From Mesomycoplasma ovipneumoniae SC01 (GTDB lineage: Bacteria > Bacillota_I > Bacilli_A > Mycoplasmatales > Metamycoplasmataceae), in contig NZ_AFHO01000004.1 in the NCBI RefSeq assembly GCF_000218525.1, positions 1 through 46,435 of the forward strand: a stretch of DNA of 46,435 bases, given 5' to 3'. Of the stretch, positions 24,301 through 33,459 are shown piece by piece. The first letter of the stretch is position 1. The number at the start of each line of letters is the position of its first letter. Both the position numbers and the translations under genes were made by a program. A model generated the notes under the pieces. It saw only the letters and a list, made by a program, of their open reading frames with translations, was not told the DNA's origin and did not search any database.

Positions 24301-24846
24301 CTATATATTTTTTATGAGTTTTTGCTTGAGTGAGCGCAACTGTGATGAGAGTGAATGTTCAAAAACATGGTTATCAATGGTTATTTTGATTCCAGAAATT
24401 AATTTTGGATTTATTTTTGGTCGCAAAACTATTTTTTTATTTAATTTTTGGGAAATTAAGTCTTCAAACTTAGTAATTTCTGATGGTGATAATGGAAATG
24501 CGCTTTGGATTTGACCTCAACTTTGGCCTAAATAAGCATTTGCAAGCTTTATATATTTAATTAAAATTTGATTATAATGCGAAAAAAGATTGTTTTTGCA
24601 TATTACTTTAAGAAAATTTATCATATAAACGTCAATTTTAGATTCAAAAATTTTCTCTATCAAAGTATATTTTTCAATTTTTGAAATAAAATGTGAAGTG
24701 AAAATCGAAATTAAAGAAGGATTGGCGCTAACTAAATCAATTATATAAAAACTATCTTTTATAAATTGATCTACTTTTTTTTCAGATATTGAAATTTCTA
24801 AGAGCGACTCAGAATATCCATAAATATTTTTTACCTGTGGGTGCAT
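24301..24846 (-). CDS. atpH: ATP synthase F1 delta subunit
   Basis: A 181-residue peripheral-stalk subunit that fixes the stator to the alpha3beta3 head. It matches the OSCP/delta pattern: an N-terminal YGYSESLLEISI start, helical LLE-like core, and C-terminal LISQKLNKKIVLRPKINPKLISGIKITI with final HSLSSQLRSLKQKL. Sequence is divergent, as usual for delta. Only 3 bases separate it from atpF. Confidence 0.93.
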
Positions 24847-24849
24847 TTT

Positions 24850-25395
24850 TTATTCTCTAATATTTTTCTCAGATTTTAGCAAATTTTCTAGATCTAAAAC
24901 CAATTTTTCGTGTAAATCTTTATTGTTTTGCTCTTGATTTACCAAAAATTTTTTGCTTATATCAGTAGCAACATTAATAATATTTTCCTGATATTTTTTT
25001 ACAATTTCTTTTTCGTATTCGGTTAAAACTTTTTGACCTTCAGAAATAAGGCGACGCGCTTCTTCGGTTGCTAATTTTTTAGAGTTTTCGATAAGCTTGT
25101 TTGCCTCAAGTTGAGATTCATGCTTTAAATCAATGCAATATTGCTTTGTTTCTTCTAAATGATTTTGCGATTGTTTTGCTAATTCTTTAGCTTCATTATT
25201 TGATTGAATTGTTGAGTCGATGTGATTTTGGAGAAAAGCCTTACGTTCTTTGATATATTTTTTAAGTGGACGATAGACAAAATAAGTCAAAACCAAAAAT
25301 AAAATTAAGAAACTAGTAAGTGTTGCAGCAACTACATAAACATTAGGGATTATCCCTTTAAACAATTCGCTTAATGATTGATTAATACTTTGCAT
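24850..25395 (-). CDS. atpF: ATP synthase Fo b subunit
   Basis: A 181-residue stator subunit. One membrane helix at about 19-41, a short basic turn ([11 protein letters not shown]), then a long charged coiled coil rich in Glu/Lys/Gln that reaches up to delta. No lipobox Cys is visible; some mollicute b subunits are lipoproteins, this one does not look so. It lies 16 bases after atpE. Confidence 0.94.
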   Translation of the reverse strand: MQSINQSLSELFKGIIPNVYVVAATLTSFLILFLVLTYFVYRPLKKYIKERKAFLQNHIDSTIQSNNEAKELAKQSQNHLEETKQYCIDLKHESQLEANKLIENSKKLATEEARRLISEGQKVLTEYEKEIVKKYQENIINVATDISKKFLVNQEQNNKDLHEKLVLDLENLLKSEKNIRE

Positions 25396-25411
25396 TTCTA
25401 CAAATTTAGGA

Positions 25412-25720
25412 TTAACCTTGTACGAAAATTAGGATAAAGGCAATTAAAAGCGCGTAAATTGATGATGTTTCTGAGATAGCTGTTCCAATTATTAACACAC
25501 GAAAAACTTTTTTTTGCGCTTCAGGATTTCTTGCAATAGCATCGCAAGCTTTTCCAACAGCATAACCTTGACCGGCACCAACACCGATAACTCCGATCAT
25601 CGCAAGTCCAGCACCTAAATATGCAAATGCAGACGCATTTAGTCCTGAATTAGTGGTATTGACAGCAGTTTCTTGAAAATTTTGAACAATTTGTTGCGAG
25701 AAATTTATAACAGATTCCAT
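25412..25720 (-). CDS. atpE: ATP synthase Fo c subunit
   Basis: A 102-residue proteolipid that forms the rotor ring. Two membrane helices: a Gly-rich first one ([19 protein letters not shown]), the polar loop ARNPEA, and a second with the ion-binding Glu84 ([12 protein letters not shown]). About 30 extra residues at the N-terminus precede helix 1. A strong AAAAAAGGA site precedes ATG 25720. A long hairpin lies just upstream. Confidence 0.96.
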   Translation of the reverse strand: MESVINFSQQIVQNFQETAVNTTNSGLNASAFAYLGAGLAMIGVIGVGAGQGYAVGKACDAIARNPEAQKKVFRVLIIGTAISETSSIYALLIAFILIFVQG

Positions 25721-25752
25721 TTTTTTTCCTTTTTTTATAATAAATTTATAAT

Positions 25753-25786
25753 AACTTAATTATTTTGTAGACAAAATAATTAAGTT
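25753..25786 (-). repeat. 16-bp perfect inverted repeat at the atpB-atpE junction
   Basis: AACTTAATTATTTTGT, two bases, ACAAAATAATTAAGTT. It covers the atpB stop codon, and the atpE ribosome site lies about 25 bases beyond. Followed by TATAA-like sequence, not a T-run, so more likely an RNA-stability or processing element than a terminator. Confidence 0.6.
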
Positions 25787-26508
25787 TGAACAATGTTCAA
25801 TGCGTTTTGTTCAATTTTTTGTTTATTTGGTGGGTGATTTACTTCCATTCCTCAATATGAAACAGTTAGAATTACAAAAATAAATGATTGTATCAACGAG
25901 CCGATAATATCAAAATAAATAAGAAACGGTGGGAAAATTAATACAACCGGTAAATTAAAATTACCAAAAACACCTAACGGGATTTTTTGGTAAAGTCAAA
26001 GAATTCCTGAATAAATAATCAAAAAGAAAACGGAACCTGAAATTATGTTCCCATACATTCTGAAAGAAAGTGAAATTAAGGGAGCCGGTACTCCTATTAT
26101 TTTGAGTGGATTTTTTCCAAATTCAAGCAAATAATGTCATTTTGCATAAATTGTTCCAACAACAAAAATCCCTAGTCAGCTAATTACGGCCAAACTTAGG
26201 GTTACCGAAATTGAAGTAGAAATTGGTTCAAGACCTGCGAGTGATAATAAATTACCTAATAAAAAAAAGGTAAAAAGTGAAAAAATGTAAGGTTTTGCTT
26301 TATTTACATAACCTTCACCAGCAGATTCAACAAGATCATCAATAAATAAAAAGTATGATTCTGCAAATAAAACTATTGCTGAGGGAGCTTTATCAACTTT
26401 TGCTTTTTTTATGTGAAAAAAGATAATAATGGATAAAATTATTACAAAAACTACTAAGATAAAAAGAGTAAATAATTGCGGTTGATTTCAATCTGAAAAA
26501 AAATTCAT
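25780..26508 (-). CDS. atpB: ATP synthase Fo a subunit
   Basis: A 242-residue polytopic membrane protein; the stationary half of the proton path. The reading needs UGA as Trp at several sites. Five or so hydrophobic segments; the key motif PLISLSFRMYGNIISG gives the essential Arg150, preceded by FTFFLLGNLL. The C-terminal segment (SLIQSFIFVILTVSYW) has the usual Gln. It starts 2 bases after the AtpI-like gene, whose end holds its AAAGGAG site. Confidence 0.93.
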
Positions 26509-26510
26509 TT

Positions 26511-26930
26511 TTACTCCTTTATTTTTTTATGCTTTGACATTAAATAATAAATTATAGCACTAATTGGAAAAATTGTATAACCAAAAATAAAAGAAATTAT
26601 ATTTATTGGTGTAAGTAAAAAGTCAAAACTATTTTTATCGACTGTTTGGAATGATTTATTAATGAGAAAAATAGCTAACAAAATTGTAGCTTGAAACAAG
26701 ATTAATATAATATAAACAAAAAAAGCAAAAAATGAAGAGGTTTTTTCTTTATTTTTTGCTTTTTTTGTTATGATGCTAAAAAATAAGTTTTTTGAAAGCA
26801 AAAAGGATGCAACACTAAAAAAAGAAAACAATCACCCTAAAATTAGTGTGTAATTTCAAATTGCAACCAAAGATAAAATTAATGCAATTACTAAAAAAAT
26901 CTTAAAATAAAAGTAATAAAAATATTTCAT
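26511..26930 (-). CDS. AtpI-like membrane protein
   Basis: A 139-residue protein with four predicted membrane helices and basic loops (TKKAKNKEK). It is directly before atpB, where AtpI (or the mollicute MG406-type protein) sits in F1Fo operons; AtpI helps c-ring assembly. Sequence alone is too divergent to prove homology, so the name rests mainly on position and topology. Two UGA-Trp codons lie in the first 35 residues. It starts 13 bases after dinB. Confidence 0.65.
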
Positions 26931-26943
26931 TGCTTTAAATAGC

Positions 26944-28098
26944 CTAATTTTTAAATGATTTTAGCACAACTAATTTTTTTAAACCTATTTTTTTATTTAC
27001 GCTTGCAATAATATTCTTAACTTTTTGATTAGTATTTAACATACTTTTATCATAATCAGAAATTTTTGACAAACAAATTCCAAACCCTAATAATAATGAG
27101 AAATCATCAATTTTGTTTGCAAGTGCAACTAAATTATTGTACAAAAAATCATAATTATTTGAAGGTTGAGATAAATCTGTAAAAAAACGGTTTTGTTCTT
27201 TGTTTTTTAACTTAAAATATATTTCAACACGGTTTGCACCTTTGTTAAACTGGTCTAGTTTGGCAACTAAACTTGGTAAAAATTCTGAAATTAAAAGTAG
27301 TGTTTCTGTTTTTGTAAGTGTGTCACAATGAGAAAAAGTGCGAAAATGTGAGACACTTTTGAAATTTTCTGGCTTGTTTGAAACAATGTTGTCTCCTGTT
27401 GAAGTCAAAGATTGAAATAGTTCATGACGCTGAACACCTAAAACTTGAATAATTTTTTCATTATCAACTCCTGCTTTTACTAGATCATTAATGGTAAAAA
27501 TTCCAATATTTTTTAGTTTTTGAGCTGTAACCATTCCTATTCCAAAAAGCTTTTCGATTTTTTGGGAATAAATAAGTGGTTTGATTTTATTTCTTGGAAT
27601 AACAGTGATTTTTTCTGGTGTATGTTTTGCTAAATTAGTGGCCATTTTTGCTAATAATTTATTGTGAGAAACGCCTATTGAAATTGGTAATTTAAGTTCT
27701 TTTTGCACTTTTTTCTTAATATGGTACAACATTTGGTAAATTGTATTAAATTTGTTGAGATAATCACTCAAATCCAAAAAACACTCGTCAATCGAGTAAA
27801 TTTCAATTTTTTTTGTAAAATTTTTAGTGATAAAATCAAAAAATTGCCTTGACAAAAACCGATAATAAGCCAAATTTGGTTCAATTACAACCAAATTTGG
27901 GATCTTTTTTTTAATATTTATCGTTTTATCGGTAATTTTGAAACCTTTTTCTTTGACCTCTTTAGAAATAGAAACAGCCATTGCAAAATCCTCTTTTCGA
28001 GAAATTGCAATTGGCTGCCCTTGTAATGTTGGATCAAGTCTAATTTCTGATGAGACAAAAAAAGTATCAATATCAATGTGGGCAATTATTTTTGGCAT
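26944..28098 (-). CDS. dinB: DNA polymerase IV (Y family)
   Basis: A 384-residue translesion polymerase. Catalytic motifs: HIDIDTFFVSSEIR at the N-terminus and YSIDECFLDLS near residue 110, giving the metal-binding acidic residues; palm/fingers stretch ISIGVSHNKLLAKMATNLAKH; thumb HhH region FGIGMVTAQKLKNIGI; then the little-finger domain. No clear beta-clamp peptide is seen at the C-terminus. Own promoter upstream; the atp genes follow at once. Confidence 0.94.
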   Translation of the reverse strand: MPKIIAHIDIDTFFVSSEIRLDPTLQGQPIAISRKEDFAMAVSISKEVKEKGFKITDKTINIKKKIPNLVVIEPNLAYYRFLSRQFFDFITKNFTKKIEIYSIDECFLDLSDYLNKFNTIYQMLYHIKKKVQKELKLPISIGVSHNKLLAKMATNLAKHTPEKITVIPRNKIKPLIYSQKIEKLFGIGMVTAQKLKNIGIFTINDLVKAGVDNEKIIQVLGVQRHELFQSLTSTGDNIVSNKPENFKSVSHFRTFSHCDTLTKTETLLLISEFLPSLVAKLDQFNKGANRVEIYFKLKNKEQNRFFTDLSQPSNNYDFLYNNLVALANKIDDFSLLLGFGICLSKISDYDKSMLNTNQKVKNIIASVNKKIGLKKLVVLKSFKN

Positions 28099-28110
28099 AT
28101 GACAAAAATA

Positions 28111-28138
28111 ATTATACTATTATTTTATTTTTTTACAA
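28111..28138 (-). promoter_or_regulatory. Promoter of dinB (and perhaps atp genes)
   Basis: On the minus strand -35 TTGTAA (28133-28138), 16-base spacer, -10 TATAAT (28111-28116), 12 bases before the dinB ATG. The short leader leaves almost no room for a ribosome site. Confidence 0.65.
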
Positions 28139-28151
28139 TTTAGCGCTAAAT
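28138..28151. promoter_or_regulatory. 14-bp palindrome abutting the dinB -35 box
   Basis: ATTTAGCGCTAAAT is a perfect palindrome next to the -35 and covers the stop of the upstream gene. It could be an operator. The same 14-mer occurs at 2835-2848 inside the GDSL gene, so chance cannot be excluded. Confidence 0.35.
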
Positions 28152-28571
28152 ATCTTGATACAAGCTAATTTTATAATTTCTATTTAATTTATTTTTTTTA
28201 TATTTTCAGAGAATTTCAATATAAATTGTTTGCTGATTTTCATCAATTTTGTACCGAAAATTCAAAGATCCAAATGATACTTTAACTTTTGAAATAATTT
28301 CCTTGATAACATTTTCAACTAATCACTCATCAATATAAACTTTTCCTTGTTTTACTTTTATTGTATCGTAAAAATCATTAGCATAAATATTGGGAAAAAC
28401 ATCGTTATCTTTGTATTCTGATTCATTTTTGACTTCAAAATCTAGTTGTTTTTTTAAAGGTGATAGTGATTTTTCAACTCTAGAATTATACAAATACCAA
28501 CCTAGAATTCCACCGCCGACAATAATCCCTGTTGCAAGAAGACCTGATAAAATTTTAGCAGTGATTTGCAT
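28146..28571 (-). CDS. Small membrane-anchored protein, unknown function
   Basis: A 141-residue protein I do not recognise. Residues 5-27 form one Gly-rich membrane helix (LLATGIIVGGGILGWYLY); the remainder is polar, mixed alpha/beta, ending basic. Predicted to be anchored with a short inside N-terminus. Its ATG follows the stop of the 401-residue gene with no gap (TAGATG), so the two are likely co-translated and may act together. Confidence 0.75.
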
Positions 28572-29777
28572 CTATTCTTCTAATTGATTTTCCTCATCTT
28601 CTTTAAAATTAGTAAAAGAAAGATCTCTTAGCTGCTCAATTGTTAAAAAATTAGTTGCAACATATTTAAAATCTTGATTAGAAATTTTAATTTCATCAGA
28701 TTTTATAAAAGGGGTTGGATAATTCATGATTTTCAGACGGTAAATTCCTTTTTTCTTTTCATAGTCAATCAATTTTTTGTGTATTTGTTGAGAAAAACCA
28801 ACACTAATTTTCTCAAAATCAGAATTAATAGACATTTCAACTTTTGGATTTAAGGATCCTGAAAAATTATAAGGAATAATGAATCCTTGTTGGGAAATTT
28901 GTGAATTTCCACTAAAAACAACCCGTTCTTTTGAATCATAAAAAGTACTTGAAGTTATAAAAATATCCCCAATTATGTATTTTCCTTCAACAATTTCAGG
29001 TTTTGTGTTTTTATTATAGATATCTGGGCGAAATTGAAAGGATAAATTTAAAAAATTTTTTGCTGCTGTGGTTGATTTTATTGGCAGATTTGTCAGTTTT
29101 AAATCAGAAATATTGATTTGGCGATCGATATTTCCGGCATGAAAAGTCTCAGGATCAACCCCAACCTTAAAAATATTTATATTGTGTTTTTCTTGAATAA
29201 ATTTAACAGGGAAAAAATAAACTGTTTGTTCGTCGATTTTTTCATAAGTTTTAGAAAATTCACGTGAGGCGTCAGCTCCTAAATTTGCCATTTTTATTGA
29301 TTTTAAGAGCTTAAAACCAATTCCTTGATTTTGGATAGAATATTCTTTGCGTACATCTGAAAAGTTGCGGATTTTTACCACATTATCAAGCATAATTTGT
29401 TGCTCGTTATCTTTTGTCAAATACACTAAAATATTATCTATTTTTTGAAATTTGTCAGTATTATCTTTGCTTTTTTGGCCATCAAGACCACCAAAAGTAA
29501 AAATTGCTTGATTAAATCGCTCGGGTAATAATTCTAAAACTTTTGGGCCTGAAGGAATTGAATTATTTACTTGAACATAAGCATTCACTTTTCCGGGTAT
29601 TTTTGAAAAAACAGTGACAATTACTGTATATCTGTTTGAAACAATATCGCGTTCGATTTTTACAAATTGTCTAATTCCATTAGGTGATGAATTTGATGCA
29701 TAATTAAAGGAAATTTGGCCATAGCTTCTTGCAATTTGAATTTCAGGGCTTTGGCTTGGAATAAGATCTAAATTCAT
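28572..29777 (-). CDS. Conserved-looking hypothetical protein, 401 residues
   Basis: I do not recognise this protein. It has no signal peptide or membrane helix that I can see and looks beta-rich, with many aromatic-alternating strands (YTVIVTVFSKI, GKVNAYVQV, KYIIGDIFIT). An acidic tail ends EEDEENQLEE. It starts 3 bases after the HTH-like gene and abuts the small membrane protein, so all three share a message with obg. Possibly an intracellular scaffold or a structural protein; function unknown. Confidence 0.75.
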   Translation of the reverse strand: MNLDLIPSQSPEIQIARSYGQISFNYASNSSPNGIRQFVKIERDIVSNRYTVIVTVFSKIPGKVNAYVQVNNSIPSGPKVLELLPERFNQAIFTFGGLDGQKSKDNTDKFQKIDNILVYLTKDNEQQIMLDNVVKIRNFSDVRKEYSIQNQGIGFKLLKSIKMANLGADASREFSKTYEKIDEQTVYFFPVKFIQEKHNINIFKVGVDPETFHAGNIDRQINISDLKLTNLPIKSTTAAKNFLNLSFQFRPDIYNKNTKPEIVEGKYIIGDIFITSSTFYDSKERVVFSGNSQISQQGFIIPYNFSGSLNPKVEMSINSDFEKISVGFSQQIHKKLIDYEKKKGIYRLKIMNYPTPFIKSDEIKISNQDFKYVATNFLTIEQLRDLSFTNFKEDEENQLEE

Positions 29778-29780
29778 AAA

Positions 29781-30143
29781 CTAAAGATTCAAAATTATAA
29801 TAAATTGGTCGATTGCTTTGTGCATATTTTTATAATATGTAGATTTTGACCAGTATTTTTTAATTCAATTACGGTCATTATCGATAAATTCTTTGATTAA
29901 AAGTTTAGTGTATCTAGGTTCTAAGAGTGAAAGTGCTCTTTCGATTGCTGAAATTGGTAAATCATCATTTTTATTTGCAATTCCTAAAGTTTCATAAACT
30001 TTTTCTTTTTGTGAGTGGAGTTTATTAGTTTTATGATATAGGAATAAAAAAGAAACTAGTGATTTTTTTTGAACAAATGTCCATTCTGATGGATCTTTTA
30101 ATTTTTTACGCAATGATCTTGCAGGTTTACGGAAATTATCCAT
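29781..30143 (-). CDS. Small HTH protein resembling sigma region 4 / ArpU family
   Basis: A 120-residue basic, helical protein. The C-terminal half (SAIERALSLLEPRYTKLLI, then KKYWSKSTYYKNMHKAIDQF) follows the layout of sigma-70 region 4 and of ArpU/RinA-type regulators: a helix ending in a turn, a W-x-x motif, a Ser/Thr-Tyr-Tyr recognition helix and a final Ala-Ile helix. This is pattern resemblance, not proof. AGGAG precedes ATG 30143. It lies between obg and two unknown genes. It could be an alternative sigma-like factor or a DNA-binding regulator. Confidence 0.6.
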
Positions 30144-30207
30144 TTTTGTAACTCCTATTAAGAAAAATATTTAAACTCAAAAAAAATTAATAAATGTTCA
30201 AAATATT

Positions 30208-31473
30208 TTAACTTCATTGAAATTCAAAATTATAAATTTTAACAGTGTCTCCTGATTTTATTCCTAGTTTTAAAAGTTCGTTTCACAAGCCTATATTTTT
30301 AATTTTCGAGTTAAATCTAAAAATATTTTCCTGAGAATTTAATGGTATTTTATTAACTATTTTTTTAATTAACTCACCAGTAACCTCGTAAAATCCTGGA
30401 AATTTATTAGTAATTAAAAATGGTGCCTCAAGATTATATTCAACAAAATCTTCCTTTTTGTCTGTTTCCTCGATATTTTCAGTTTGGTTTGCTTGCAAAA
30501 TAAGTTCAAACATTTTTCTCTTTATATTTTGAATTTCAGCGCTATTATTTGAAATCAAACTAGCTTCAATTACGGGAATTTCGGGAAATTCTTGTTGAAA
30601 AAGATGAATATTTTCTTTAAAACTGGGCAAATCAGATTTATTTGCTATTATTATTTGGCTTAGTTTTAGCAATTTTTGGCTAAAATTAGCTAGCTCGGCA
30701 TTAATACTTTTAAAATCATCAATCGGGTTTTTTTCTTGGCTACCAAAGTCAATCACATGAGCAATTGCACGGCAACGTTCGATATGCTTTAAAAAAACAA
30801 TTCCCATTCCTTTTCCCAAACTTGCTCCTGAAATTAAACCAGGTAAATCTGCGACAACAAATGAATCATTGTAAGATTTTACCATGCCCAGTTGCGGAAC
30901 AATAGTTGTAAATTCATAATTAGCAATTTTGGGTTTAGAGTTAGAAATTAATGATAAAAGTGTGGATTTTCCGGCATTTGGTTTACCAACCAGGCCGATA
31001 TCAGCCATGACTTTGAGTTCAAGTTGAAGAACTAATTTTTGACCTTCTTCACCGTTTTCAGATATTCGAGGTGCTTTATTTCTTGAATTCTTAAAACGGG
31101 CATTGCCCTGACCGCCTTTGCCGCCACGGGCAATTAAATATTTTTTTTGAGTAACTACATCACAAATCAAAGTGTTTTTTGAAAACACTTGTGTTCCAAG
31201 GGGGACTTTTATAAAAATATCCTTACCATTAGCTCCGGTCCTATTTTTTGATCTACCATTTTCACCGTTATTTCCGAAAATTTTTTTAGTTTGATAAAAC
31301 GGAAATAACGAATTTAGACCAGAATCTCCAATAAAATAAATAGAACCTCCATTACCACCGTCTCCGCCATCTGGCCCACCTTTATCAACATGAGCCTCTC
31401 TGCGAAATGATATTACCCCATCACCACCCCTACCTGCCTGAACTTCTATTGAAACTTGATCAATAAATCTCAT
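30208..31473 (-). CDS. obg: GTPase Obg
   Basis: A 421-residue GTPase linked to 50S ribosome maturation and stress control. The Gly-rich OBG fold fills residues 1-158 (GGDGGNGGSIYFIG); P-loop GKPNAGKST about 163-171; DLPGLI switch; NKSD. A C-terminal OCT domain (about 340-421, FEVTGE-like stretch) is kept. The stop is TAA after a UGA-Trp and Ser. AAAGGA precedes ATG 31473, inside the end of the kinase-like gene (stop TAA at 31475-31477). Confidence 0.96.
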
Positions 31474-31474
31474 T

Positions 31475-32197
31475 TTATTCCTTTCATAATTTATATTGTT
31501 CGTATAAATTATCTAATTTTTCCATGTAAGGGGTGTCATCAAAGTATTTAGTTTCTTGAGCATTTACTCATAAAATTATAAGGTAAAGAACGAAAATTCT
31601 ATGCAATAATATTAGTTTATAATTTAGTTTTCCATAGAAATTAAGAAAAGTTTTTTCCTGATCATTATCTAACCTTGCAGATTCTATAAAATATGCAAGA
31701 TCAAAATGTATGTCGCCTTTTGATGCATATTCTCAATCTAAAAAATAAATTTTTCTGTTTCTTTCAACCATATTCATTAATCACAAGTCATTATGAAGTG
31801 GTTTAGTTTTATCCATATTTATCAAAATTTCATTGATAAATGGGTTATATTTTTCAATTGTAGGGTTTTTTATCCCTTTTTCGGATAGAGTTTTTAAATA
31901 TTGTTCTACTCGAAATGCATGGTTAGATGGCGGAAAAACTAAATTTGAATTATGAATTTGTCTTAATTGAAAAGCGATTTTTTCAAGCGATTCAGTGGTA
32001 ATTTCAACATCAGATCCTTCAATTCATTCTCAAATAATCTGTTCTTTTGAATCAGATATTAATTTTGGAACAAAATCAAAATTTGATAAAATTGAATAAT
32101 CAATTTGGTGATTCATTCCATTATAAACTTTTTCTTGAATAAATTGTGAATCCTTGCGAAAAGATTTATTAGTAAAACCAATTGAAATTTTTTTCAT
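31475..32197 (-). CDS. Choline/ethanolamine kinase-like protein (LicA/APH fold)
   Basis: A 240-residue protein visible only with UGA as Trp. Kinase-fold motifs: catalytic loop PLHNDLWLMNMV with Asp137 and Asn142, and metal-binding LDWEYA with Asp154. This is the pattern of choline kinases and aminoglycoside phosphotransferases; LicA-type enzymes are common in mollicutes and phosphorylate choline or a related alcohol for lipid head groups. The N-lobe is very short (usual glycine loop not obvious). Substrate unproven. It is first in a minus-strand unit with obg. Confidence 0.8.
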
Positions 32198-32288
32198 ACT
32201 ATAAATTTTATTAGATTTTTAGGATTTTAAGCTAATAATTCTTGCTAGGACAAAAATAAATGTATCTTTTTTCCGCCCTAGCGTAATA

Positions 32289-32320
32289 TTTTAAGAAAAA
32301 CTACTAATTTTTTCTTAAAA
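32289..32320. repeat. 12-bp perfect inverted repeat upstream of recA
   Basis: TTTTAAGAAAAA (32289-32300), an 8-base loop and TTTTTCTTAAAA (32309-32320), in the gap between the divergent licA-like and recA genes. Confidence 0.55.
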
Positions 32321-32345
32321 TAGGAAAAATGGTCGATTTTTCCTA
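32321..32345. repeat. 10-bp perfect inverted repeat upstream of recA
   Basis: TAGGAAAAAT, loop GGTCG, ATTTTTCCTA. It directly follows the previous hairpin. Its AGGAAAAAT arm also occurs in the tsf-ffh hairpin at 17508-17539. I see no clear -10 for recA; TAATAT at 32411-32416 is a weak candidate. Confidence 0.55.
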
Positions 32346-32430
32346 CTTTTGAAGTTTTTTTACAAAAAAAATTAAATTAAAATAAGAAAAAACAAAAAAA
32401 TTATTTAACCTAATATTAAAAAGGACAAAA

Positions 32431-33444
32431 ATGACTGAAATAAACGATAAATCACTATTAAAACAAGCTCTAAGTGATATTAAGAAAAAATTTGGAAACG
32501 AATCTATCATGGTTTTAGGTGAAAAACCACCGATTGACACTGAAGTTTTTTCCTCTGGAAGTATGGTTATTGATATGGCACTGGGAATTGGCGGATTCCC
32601 AAAAGGTAGAATTATTGAAATTTATGGCCCTGAATCATCAGGAAAAACAACTATTACCTTGCACGCGATTGCCGAAGTTCAAAAGCGCGGTGGAATTGCG
32701 GCATTTATTGACGCTGAACACTCGATTGATTCTCAATATGCAAAAAATTTAGGAATTGATATTGATAATTTAATTCTTTCTCAGCCAGATTCGGGTGAAC
32801 AAGCTCTTGATATTGTCGACACATTAGCAAAAACAAAAGCTATTGACTTGATTGTTGTAGATTCGGTTGCCGCTTTAGTGCCAATGGCCGAACTGCAAGG
32901 CGAAATGAAAGATCAAGTAATTGGGGCACAAGCGCGACTTATGTCAAAAGCGCTTCGAAAAATAACTGCATCATTAAATAAAAACGGTACAACAGTTATT
33001 TTTATCAATCAAATACGTGAAAAAGTAGGAGTAATTTTTGGAAATCCTGAAACAACACCAGGTGGAAGAGGGCTAAAATTTTATGCTTCAATTCGACTTG
33101 ATGTTAGAAAAGTTCAACAAATTTCAACAGGAAATGATATAACAGGGCATAGCGTAAAAATAAAAGTTGTTAAAAATAAGCTTGCAATCCCATTTAAAAC
33201 AGCATTAGTTGAAATTGTTTTTGCAAAAGGTATTTCAAAATCTGCCGAACTTATTCATTTAGGAGAAGAATTAGGTATTCTTACCAGAAAAGGATCGTGA
33301 TTCGCATATAAAGGCGAAAATATTGCACAAGGAAAAATGAATTTGAAGCTATTACTTGAAAACAATGAGAAATTATTTAACGAAATAAAGGAGGAAATTA
33401 CTGAAAAACTAAACGAAAATCAAAAGGAAAATACAGAAATATAG
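32431..33444 (+). CDS. recA: Recombinase RecA
   Basis: A 337-residue recombinase that forms filaments on single-stranded DNA and drives strand exchange. Walker [10 protein letters not shown] at 66-74, Walker [12 protein letters not shown], loop L1 [13 protein letters not shown], loop L2 around [11 protein letters not shown]. The C-terminal tail is acidic. A UGA-Trp is needed after residue 289 to finish the conserved [22 protein letters not shown] lies just before ATG 32431. cls follows 15 bases later. Confidence 0.97.
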
Positions 33445-33459
33445 TAAAATTATACCATA

